A stretch of 64,000 nt of DNA from Pomphorhynchus laevis (taxonomy: Eukaryota; Acanthocephala; Palaeacanthocephala; Echinorhynchida; Pomphorhynchidae), in NCBI GenBank assembly GCA_012934845.2, contig WNNJ02001959.1, positions 62,001-126,000 of the forward strand, in the 5' to 3' direction. The first letter of the stretch is position 1; every line of letters begins with the position of its first letter. Of this stretch, positions 1 to 10,300 are shown in pieces. Below the pieces are notes generated by a model that worked only from the letters and a program-made list of their open reading frames with translations, searched no databases and had not been told where the DNA came from. Made by a program: the position numbers and the translations under genes.

Positions 1-1215
1 CATTACATATTGTTGCAATTCTTAAAATTTCATTATTTAATGTATTATATTTTATATTATATGGTATGCATGAATGCTCATGCAAAAATATGTTTCTTGT
101 AAATTTAAATATGTCATCTTTACGATATAAATTAATAGTAGTTTTAGTTAATGCTAATTTAATGTTCATATCTAGATATAAACCTTCTTTATCATTAATA
201 TTAGTTTTGCTCAGAATAAGGCTTTCTGGAAAAATTTGTTCATTAATTGAATAAAAATTATTAGAATTAAATATACATATATCATCAATGTATCGAAACA
301 TATATTTCATATATTTATATTGGATAGATTTAGTTTTTACACAGTTATGAACAAATTTATATTCTATAAAGCTTAACAACAAGTCAGCTATAATTGGGCT
401 ACTATTACCACCCATTGGAACACTTTTTATTTGTTTAAATATAGATGTCCCTACCTTTAAATAATTTTGATTTATTAAAATATTCTAGGATTATAATAAT
501 TTAATTTTATGTATATTTATATTTACTTGATGACTTAATTTTTGTTAGATATGCGTTATAGTTATTATAACATATATATGTATATATTTTTCCGAATATA
601 AGATTAATTAATTTTACTAATGCTTCTTTAATATCTACTAAATCTAGATTTGTATAAAGCGTACTAAAATCGTGTGTATTTATATTTTGAAAATTTATTC
701 CTTTTGTCTGTTCTAAAAATTCTTTTGTAGAATTAATACTGAAATAGTGTTTTATACCAGTATTAATTTCAATTACCTTGCAATATTTTTTAAAGTGTGC
801 TTTAATTACTTTAAGTATTTTATTCATATAGACAGAAAGTGGTTTTAATGTACATTTAAACGCACTACATCTGAACCTAGGTTTTATTGGATTTTTATAT
901 TATTGTGGATTCCAATATAATATAGGTATAGTTTTATTATCTGATTCAACCTTTATACCCTTTTTATCCATTATAGAACAGTGACTTGTAATAATTGTTT
1001 CTAAATTTAAATCACTACGTTCATATGTTGTGTTTATATTAAAATCATTATAATTAACTTCTTTCATCCGTATATCATAATAAAGCTTTTTGCAAAAGAA
1101 GACAAAGTTATTACTAGCTTTATCAATAGTTGTTATTATATAGTTATCCTATAATTTAGTAAGTTTTGTATACATATCTTTATTAATTTGATCTTTCCTT
1201 TTTATAATTGTTTGT
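1..1215 (-). mobile_element. Naiad-type Penelope-like element, reverse transcriptase part
   Basis: Read on the minus strand this gives pieces of a Penelope-like reverse transcriptase: a DKASNNFV block near 1100, PIKPRFRCSAFKC near 870, RT motif A as HDFSTLYTNLD near 660, the VPMGGNSSP block near 410 and the catalytic FRYIDD near 290. The copy is broken into several frames and continues past the left edge. Bases 1-170 match 12553-12705. The motif wording (Y/W, KNP, RF, CT.KPLS) resembles the Naiad clade of Penelope-like elements more than the Penelope/Poseidon copies at 28-29 kb and 46-47 kb. Clade assignment is from memory of family motifs. Confidence 0.75.
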
Positions 1216-1704
1216 TATTTTCATTTTGTTTTTAATTTTATCCAATATATAAGTTTTCCAAATGTTTATCTTTGATGTATTTAAGCTTTTACTATCAGCT
1301 TAATAAACTAGGAATTTAAGTCATTATATAGCGAATTGTAATTTTTTTTTGTTATTCTTATTTAATCTATCAAAAACTATCTTAAATGCATATAGAGTGT
1401 TATAACTGGCTCACACGTGCAAAACATAACGTTTTAATGTATAAAGGATAAAACACCAATATTGTCAAAGTTCTTCATAGTTTTCTGAAAGTTCTGCTTT
1501 TTTATATAACAATCAGTCCCAAAAATAAGGGATAACCAGGAGATTGGTTGAATACATTTAAACAGATGCTAATGTTATCCGTTGTGATCAGAGTTATATT
1601 TATTTTAATAACTTTTCATTTATGATTTCACTTAGTTAAATCATTTCGCTTAGTCGTTGAAGCCGTCAAGCGGCTAAAATGCTGTCAATTGTTATTTAAT
1701 TATA
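1216..1704. other. AT-rich intergenic sequence
   Basis: I see no coding signal or repeat with another copy in the window here. Confidence 0.5.
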
Positions 1705-2060
1705 TTGTATTTGATTGCATCTGTGAGCTGAAATTTCTCCTTTTGTGGCACGATATTATCCTCACAGGTATTGATCTTACTTTTGATACAGCAGGACGCT
1801 ACTAATCAGTCTGGGTGGGTCTCATCAGCTGCTGACCCAGACCTACATTTCACGTTTCGACCCTTATTATCTGCTTTCTCCGTTGACTGATGCTGATCGG
1901 ATTTGGACTCAGGACGTCTGTATCGTGATTCAACGCAACATCCACTAGGCTGGCTGCTCCAGTGGTGTAGATATACATTTCTGTATATTACTTTTGGTAG
2001 GGGATCGTATTCTAACGATCTATTAGAAACCTACCCGATGTGTGTGATCCGCTAGCGTTA
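1705..2060 (-). repeat. SINE/retrozyme-like unit with hammerhead-like core
   Basis: This is a minus-strand copy of the roughly 390-bp unit also found at 3181-3615. In minus-strand order it has a GGTAGG...CCTACC hairpin, a conserved ATATACAGAAATGTATATC segment, tRNA-like box A (CAGCCTAGTGG) and box B (GAGTCCAAATCC) sequences, and a core at 1809-1863. The core reads GGGTC-GAAAC, then CTGATGA-GACCC, so the arms flanking the two hammerhead signatures are complementary. The end part of one unit precedes the start of the next, as expected for a remnant of a tandem array. Self-cleavage is inferred, not shown. Confidence 0.6.
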
Positions 2061-3180
2061 GATATTTAATTATATCTAACTTTATAGTCAAATTCGATCG
2101 TATTCTATATAAGAGACTCAAAGGCGCTCGATAAGCTTTCATTTTCCTTTAAGTTAACCAATTTTTTTCTTATCTATCTGATTTAATACATTAAATCGAC
2201 TGTCATTCTATAACCTTTTGTATTTTCAAAAATTCTCCGAAGCGTAATAATTTGTTATGCACAATCACATGCTTTTTGCTTAGTTTTGATAGATTTTACT
2301 TTAATAGTCACGCTTACTACTAAGCAATAACGCGGGTGTATCTACATTTGTTATAGTAAATTTATTACCTTGACCTAGGTGCACCGGCTGAAATTTACAC
2401 CGTATTGAAAGTCATGCTTGTGTAACGAAATAATTAAGAGAAAAATACTGACGAGCAATGGGGTGTGAACAGATATTTATGTGAGAATAGAATTATCCAA
2501 GCAATCAAATCGGCTAATTATCTCTTATTCAATAATGTGTACCACGACAAATTAAAACGGTTGCATGCACTGAGATCACCTTTCATCAGCAGTTTTCTTT
2601 CTGTACAGCTTGAATGTTGACTATAGTTTATTTGTAGGATAGTCCAACTTTCCATTCCCGGATTTTAAGATGACGTTTGGCTATTATGCTCATTTTACGT
2701 GTTTGCTAGGTATTGCAAGCATTACCGGAGTAAGATCTTTAATGTAGTCGCTCTACTCTAATATGTTGCAGGAACAGCTCCTTTATTCAAGTACTTCATT
2801 AAAGCAGAATTTAGTGATTATCCTCTGAACGATCATACTGCGTGTCAAGGTAGATTTTAAACTTAAATTCTACAAAAGTAAAATAGCATATTTGAATCAT
2901 CTCAGTTTTGCGTTTGTAATTTATAATAATAAATATTTATTATTTATAATAAATATTATAATATTTATTATTTAAACTCGCATATAAATTAAATGCAACG
3001 TTCAATTAAATAATTTAGACCTGTAATTAACGATATAAAATTGTGATATTTTATATTTTTATATTGTACCTTTTAAAATACTTCAAATTACCATTTCGCT
3101 TGAGTGTATGACTTACCTAGCTGTATATTATCGGTATTTATTTTAATTGATTTAATTTTTGATATTATTGATTCCAAAAA
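2061..3180. other. intergenic sequence without recognised gene
   Basis: AT-rich. It includes a short run of TAATAAATATTTATTAT-type self-complementary sequence near 2930-2975. No protein family was recognised on either strand. Confidence 0.45.
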
Positions 3181-3615
3181 TATACAGAAATGTATATCTA
3201 CACCACTGGAGCAGACAGTCTAGTGGATGTAGTGGATACAAACGTCCTGAGTTCAAATCCGATCAGCACCAATGTACAGAGTAAGCAGATAATAAGGGTT
3301 GAAACGTGAAATGTGTCTGGATCAGCAGCTGATGAGACGCACCTAGACTGATTAGTAGCGTCTTGTTGTATCAAAAATAGTATCAACACCTGTGATGATA
3401 ATACCGTGCGACAATCAGAAGAATTTTAGCTCACAGCTGCAATCAAATTAAATTAAACACATTCAAGCAAGTGGCACATGAAAAACAGTGATCCGGCTAA
3501 CGGATCACACACATTGGGTAGGTTTCTAATAAATCGTAAGAATACGATCCCCTACCAAAAGTAATATACAGAAATGTATATCTACACCACTGGAGCCGCC
3601 AATCTAGTGGATCAA
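3181..3615 (+). repeat. SINE/retrozyme-like unit plus start of a second unit
   Basis: Plus-strand copy of the unit at 1705-2060. The ATACAGAAATGTATATC landmark occurs at 3182 and again near 3569, so the unit repeats head to tail with a period near 386 bp and the second unit is cut short. Box A-like (CAGTCTAGTGG, about 3217) and box B-like (GAGTTCAAATCC, about 3250) sequences lie about 33 bases apart, a normal spacing for a tRNA-derived internal Pol III promoter. The hammerhead-like core is at 3296-3340 (GGGTT-GAAAC ... CTGATGA-GACGC). Confidence 0.6.
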
Positions 3616-4590
3616 ATCAGCTAACTGAGTCTACGTATTTAATATAATTATAAAATAAACAAAACATAATAATGCTAAATCAAAATTTAATAATTAAATA
3701 ATAAAATAAATAATTGTTTTAAGATTTTTTATAATTTAAATCAAGTTAAAATAAAAAATTGAAATTTAAAATAAAATAATTGATTGTTTAAACCACATTT
3801 TAAATTGTGAATTGTGCAATGGTTCAAATTTGTTAACTTCTGATATATGTAATTAAACCATTAAATCGAGTCCACGTATTTTATACTATATATAAATCAA
3901 AAATAAAGTTAAATAATAAAAAATTATAAGATTTTTACAAGTATATTTCTATCAAGTTAAAATATTTAATTGAGATTTAAAATAAAAGTCATTTTTATGA
4001 ATTGACTAATAAATAACAGTACGTTGTATCAGAATAAGGATTAGAGGTCATCAGGAGGAACTGCTATGCTATCAGGTTTTAGCCCCTACCTCCTCCACCC
4101 AAAATAGCAGCGGGGCTAAATACGTGTAAAGGACGTATTTCCTCTGATGAAATTCGATTATATAGTATCTTATTCTAATACAAAGTATCTTATTTATTAT
4201 CCATCCATAAAAATTTTCCGCTATTGATATTAAATTTATTAGATAGTTATTTCAGAGGAAATACATCATTAGCATGTATTTGGCCCCGCTGCTATGTTGG
4301 GTAGAGGAGTTAGGGGCCGAAACCTGATAACATAGCAGTTCCTCCTGATAACCTCTAATTCTTATTCTGATACAACGTCTGTTATTTATTAATCAATTCA
4401 TAAAAATGACGTTTATTTTAAATTTCAATTTTTTATTTTAACTTGATATAAATTATAAAAAATCTTATAACAATTATTTATTTTATTATTTAATCATTAA
4501 ATTTTGATTTGGCATTATTATGTTTTGTTTATTTTATAATTATATTAAATACGTAGACTCAGTTAGCTGATTTGATTATTTAATAATTAT
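3606..4590. repeat. large imperfect inverted repeat with two facing structured repeats
   Basis: The left arm from 3606 (ending in the structured repeat at 4015-4150) is matched in reverse by 4240-4590. The outer arms share the inverted sequence containing GACTCAGTTAGCTGAT and the following AT-rich run. Each arm ends in the pseudoknot-forming repeat also found at about 11270, 11870, 12230 and 16470. The right arm flows directly into the repeat at 4375-5440. Two units of one element facing each other are the simplest explanation. Confidence 0.7.
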
Positions 4591-5440
4591 AAATGTTTAA
4601 TTGAATTATTATTTTTACAATTTTATAATCAATTTCCATGAAAATAATTCATTTCTTTGATAAAGCGTTGTTAGTTTTTAATATTAAATTTGATTTTAAA
4701 TAGTTGAAAATTTAAGATACATTATTGTACAATGAGATATCATTATAGATTTAAGTAGGACCTTGTAATCAAACTCCAGTTTATAAATGCAGTCGTAGCA
4801 ACACGTTCTAAAACATTTAAAATAGTTACACCATAGCAATAACAAGTTAGCAATGCAAACTGGATTTAAATATACAAGATGACAAGTACATTGTTTTTAA
4901 ATGTTTGAACAGTTACGTTGTAAACTTTAAAATTATTTCTCTTGTGTATCTCACCGTATAATGCTTATCTCATTATTATGCCTACATTCAAAGCCAAATA
5001 CCTAATCTTCCTTATTTTGCTGTAAAAATATAAAGGTATATTTTAATAATTTAAAAATCTTGACTGCCACAGTTCAAACATTTAAACCGATGTTCATCTT
5101 TTTACCTAAAAATATGAAAGTATTTCGAATCATTCAGAATAGAAAATAACCTTTGACATTATAGACAAAATACAATTCAATAGCCTGCTTTTTCAAACCT
5201 TCGAAGAATAAACAGTTAGCATATGTTTTTTACCTAGATGAACACATTACAGTATACATTTATTACTAAGAAATTTAAAAGTAAAAATATCTAAGCGTAT
5301 TTTTAAAACTTATAATCTAAACTCAAGTTTTTTAATTTAACTTCACTATCTATTAATATCCCACGAAGATTTTATAAAATAGTCTAATTCACTGATTTTG
5401 ATTATTTTAACATTTAAATGAAACGTTTAAATTTAAAATT
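4375..5440. repeat. 1.06-kb repeat, second copy at 39551-40610
   Basis: This stretch matches 39551-40610 almost base for base, with scattered substitutions and short indels, and a 230-bp part recurs at 40636-40868. It holds no recognisable protein. It starts right at the end of the structured repeat, so it may be a long non-coding end of a Penelope-like element. That last point is inference. Confidence 0.8.
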
Positions 5441-5603
5441 GAATTTTGCATTTGCTGCTATAAAATATTGGTTTTAAGACAGATAGTTATCTTCTTACCT
5501 TTAAATCTACTCCTTTTCTATATTTTTAATGAAGTGTTTAATACAATCTTGGCTATATAAGATTGCTGAGTCAATCTACAATTAGTGGAATTGTGCGTTG
5601 GAA

Positions 5604-5627
5604 CTGAAGAAGGCTATAAGCTGAAAC
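5604..5627 (+). other. CTGAAGA-stem-GAAAC hairpin motif
   Basis: CTGAAGA is followed by a short stem (GGCT/AGCT with one wobble pair) and GAAAC. The same arrangement occurs at several Penelope-like element ends in this window. Members of that element group are known to carry small hammerhead variants. Confidence 0.35.
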
Positions 5628-6149
5628 GTTTGTTGAACTAAAATGGCTTCCTTGACATTTTACTTTGTACTGACTGCGTATTAAGTAACTTTACATACAT
5701 TTATAATATTTCATATTAACGTCATAAATATTAATATTTATGACGTCATTAATATTTCATATTTAACTTCACTATCTATTAATATACTACTTCATATTAA
5801 CGTCATATTAATTATAAATTTATATTATGCATATATTGCACATATTAATTTATATTACACATTGAATTGATTTAATTTATATTACACATTGAATTGATTT
5901 AATTTATATTACACATTCGTGCTAAAAATCTTGTCTTGAAAAGTAGACAAAGGCAGCGAATGCTTTTTGATTTTATAAATAAGAATATAAACATTTCAAT
6001 TTTACCGTTTCTTTTTTATACGATTGAATCCAGTTTCACCAATTGAATTCCAGTCTGATTTATTTATTCAGAGATTACTCTTGATTACTTATCGAGCTCT
6101 ATTTTAGAATTTCATTCTATCCTATAATTTCGAGCTCTTAAATAATGTA

Positions 6150-6430
6150 TTAATTTAAAGTACTCATCTAATGTTAGTCATTTTAGCCAGACGCGGAAGA
6201 ACAACGAAAAACACTGCTAGATGCCGTTTCGTCATCACTATGACTCTTCAGTGCCAGTTCTCTCCGACTGCTGGATGCAGAGGAAAACTTGCTAGTCCTC
6301 CTTTCCTACTTTTGGCCAGTTAGTCATTTTTTGTTAGTCATTTTAGTCAAACGCGCCTGGCTAAAATGACTAAAAAAAATTCACGCGGATTGGTATCACT
6401 CTCTTTTTGAGACTTATGTAATGTATTGAT
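6150..6430 (-). repeat. structured repeat related to 45715-45860
   Basis: The minus strand carries CTGAAGA-GTCAT-AGTG-ATGAC-GAAAC at 6251-6226. The flank holding AATCCGCGTGAA near 6375-6420 matches 45720-45755 in the opposite orientation. An outer CACTG/CAGTG pairing can enclose the hairpin. No coding content was seen. Confidence 0.5.
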
Positions 6431-7279
6431 ATTTAAGTAATATCAGAAGTTATCAAAGTACGGTGAAGTGAAATGCTGTGTAGAAAATGCATAATTTTGG
6501 CCAGTTGCGTTTCCGGCAAAAGGAGCGGAGATGATGCTAGCTATAGCAATTTTGAGATAACTTGCAAATATTAAATATTACCTTCATATGATCAAAACTC
6601 AATTACAGCGAGTGCATCAGGCACCTAAATGCAACATAGGATTTAAGCTTACGAAATGAGTGTCTATGGACATATAGAGCTCCCGTTTAAAGTGTAGGCA
6701 TCCGTCCAGGACATGCAGATATCTTGATTTATAACCTTCACGAATACTTATTTTGAAAAAAATAATGATGATTCAAATAATATTATTTATCATTTAAATA
6801 ATATATAGTTAAACTTATAATATGAAAATTAAATAACACAAACTAAAATTAATACAAATTAAATTAAGACAAATTAAATAATGTGATTTATAGATCACAA
6901 GTCTTATGTATTTAATAAACAGAATATAATGTAATTTTGTATTCATAATACTCTCATTATGTATTTTAAGGTGTGATAATATTATTATTGGTTATATTAG
7001 TTTCTTTGATATTTTATTAGTTAATTTGATATTAGTTATATTACACAAAGATTATATTACTGTTAAAAGTTATATTACTCAGAGATTAAAGTTATATTAC
7101 TCAAAGATTACTGAATGTAATGGGGGTCTTTACTCTTAATCATTGATTTTTTATTTCAGATTTTTCTGCTAATCGTGGAAATGATCATTAGCTTTTCTGA
7201 TGTTTAAATAGGACTTGATATTCTGATTTTGCAAGACTCATTTCCAGAGATTTGATCTACATAAATAGTCGATTTTCAA

Positions 7280-7355
7280 ATGTTTAAAGTTCTGCTTGTC
7301 TGCTTAATTACATCATATCCGTTTACTGCCAAATCATTTTTAGACAATAATAAAG
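7280..7355 (+). CDS. babo: receptor exon 1: signal peptide
   Basis: ATG opens a hydrophobic leader ([18 protein letters not shown], then SFLDNNK). The exon ends before a GTTAGT donor with one base left over. I chose this ATG because it gives a secretion signal and the leftover base completes the first codon of exon 2. Confidence 0.85.
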
Positions 7356-10300
7356 GTTAGTCCTTTTATATATGAAAATAAACCTTTAACCTAAGTATCT
7401 TGTATGCCGTAACTCATTTATGATACCCAATAAGAATTTAGCGACTGGTATTTGAATTTAGAGTCGATAGGCATATATCGGACATGTAAGTGTGGAACAA
7501 GCGAAGGATACCATTCAGAAAATAATATGGAATGTCAAATGAATGATGGCAATTCAAGTACATGTAGAGGCCAGATGTGCTTTCGGACATGGTATTCCTA
7601 TAGGGACAATGATCAAAATGGTAGATTTATCAACGTGATTGGTGTCACTGACGGGTAAAGCAAATTGGTAATTAGGTTTATTATTTCTCATTAGATGTGT
7701 AAACTTTTCCAACGCATCACCGACGGCGGTTTTGCAAAGATTACTCTTTTGCGCGAATCGAAATATAGCGGAGATAAGAAATTGCTGTGATACCGGAAAC
7801 TTGTGCAATCAGAATTTAATGCTTTCAAAGCAGGACTATAAATGGCTAAAACGCAATTCAGTCGGTAAGTAACTCATTTACACTAAATGCAAAATGATCA
7901 TTATATGCAAAATATGAAAAACTTAGTTTTTTAATTAATGTTTCATACAGATCTCCATTTTGAGTATCAATTTCTAGAGAATTATTTTCTATCTTTTATC
8001 ATCTTATGCGGACATCAGTCGATCACTGCAAAGAGCAACTTTCTAGCTTTTGCAGTTTAATTTCAGTTTAATTGTAGATTTAACTGTTATTTTACCCTGG
8101 CCTTCATTAATATTTTCTACAGACTACATTTCTCGTACTGCTTAAAAATCACCCTTATTAAGTAAAGCATATCAAACTTGACAATCAACCAAACATGTTT
8201 TCAACCACATCTCATAGTTCGGTTTCATCAAAATGATGAACATTCTCGAGCTTACTCTCGTTGAGGCATATGAACTTAAGCTAAGTGGTACTTGCTGGTT
8301 TAAATATTATATTTTGCTCATAATATATTGAATTATTACTATCACCACTTTGTGATTGCAATTTACGTTATTGACTATTTTTTGACTAAATGTGGCATTC
8401 CAACATTACGTGACATAATTTCAAAAGACGATTTTTTCTGCTTAAATTTAAAGCGTGTTTTGTAATACTTTGCTAGTTATACAGGCGAAATGATTGTTAT
8501 AATCTTCTTAAAGCTTATTTAAATCAAAATGATAAATTTTTTCTACGGAAGAAACCAAGGATTATTTTGCATTCTCTTGGTTTGAAACAATTTAAAATAT
8601 AATCGTTTTTCAGCAGTTTAGCTAATTTGATGATACGAGATAATTATCTTGCATTAGTTAATTTATTAAATACGGTGTATTTATGAGCGATTAATTATTA
8701 GCAAAAAAACGATGTTAATTATCCTACGACCAACAGAGATCATTTGATCATCAAAACAATTACGACAATAATAGTACATCACAGAAAAGCATCTGTAACG
8801 TAAAAAAGCATCACAGTACAACAAAGCAAACAATTATAACTAAGAAACTAAAAGAAAGTATCCACAATAAATCTCAGGAGAATTCACACAGATCAAAAAT
8901 ACTCTGATCATAACTTAAGGATCAATACAACTGTTCTAAAGTGTGCTAATAATTCCATTGAATTCTTCGAAAGCAGCAGCTTATCAAAAATGGTTTGCTG
9001 ATCATCAAAATATCCGTATATTACGCATCAAATATACAAAAATTCCAGTTTAGACACTTTGATAACGATATGAAGAACTGAATAAATGACTCACCAAAAT
9101 GCTGTTTTATGAAATATCTCTAATAATTCAACTCTAATGTTCAAATTATCAGGTTATTAGTGTCTTATAAAGTGATGGAATCGACCATCCTTGACATAAT
9201 GCGCCTTTTAAGAGTGCATCTTTTTTTGAAATTTTTATTGGGTTCATCCCATTATGATCTAGCGTTAAAGGCAGAATATTAAGAAATATTGCTAATCTCT
9301 AATTGCATAAGTAATTTCCTTGATAGATTTCCTATTTAAATTACCGAAAAAATTAAAAACGGGTGATGATGAGACCCTTTATCGGAATGTAGGTTATGTA
9401 ATTTTGATTTGTAATTCTGAAAATTAATTAATTGATTTATTTTTAAGCGATAAGATGAAATGTATAAGCAAGCGAGAAAGAATAAAATTATGTTTCGTTT
9501 TTATCAATTTACCTGCAGAAAATCGCTTCTCGCATATTTGCGCAATACACAATTTACAAATAGCCCATCAAATTAAATTATAATTGTATCTTTTACAATG
9601 CGCTTATCGCCAAACTAGACAATGATAATTTTCTTTGTAAAAATGTTAGCTATTACACCGACACACGCATTTTTTGCTCTTATTATAAGCCAAATCTCGT
9701 AATATAATTGAAGTCTAGATTCGCGGGGTTTATAACTTTAATACACATTCATAACCCATGCTAACGTTTCTAACGTTATTGTTAGTGACTGTATAATGAT
9801 ATTCACTTATCCCATTTCTCTCAATTAATCCTCTGATCGAGTTCTGGTACGCTTCTTGACTTGGAAAATAAAGTGCTCACTAGACTATAAATTGAAATTT
9901 TGTGAAATTTCAATTTATGAAATTCAATAAAATGTATATTAAGCTAAATTTTACTTTTTTAAACTAAATTCTTTGAATTTACATAAACTAAAATTTGCTC
10001 AATTATTAATTTAAGTTAAAAATGTCATTTGAATTTTTAACAGTCCTTAGGATAATAGTTGCTGCTATTAAAATTTCTAAGCTAAAATGTATATATTTAA
10101 AGTAAATAAAATAAAAGAGTCTGGATTTAATTTTGTAATTTATCTATTTTTAGAAATATATTCAGAAATTAAATATCTTTCGATAATTATTAAATTAGCT
10201 AAATATTAATTATTCATCGCTAATTATTAAATTTTTTTCAGCTAATAATTCATTTATTAGAATGAATAATTATTAATTAATTAATAATTATTAATAAATA

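Noticed and set aside
3200-3280. A functional tRNA gene
   Set aside because: The A and B boxes are tRNA-like, but a cloverleaf with paired acceptor stem and a clear anticodon arm is not present. It fits a tRNA-derived SINE head.
7554-7808. Minus-strand frame of 84 codons
   Set aside because: Antisense shadow of receptor exons 2 and 3, whose cysteine pattern clearly shows the plus strand is coding.
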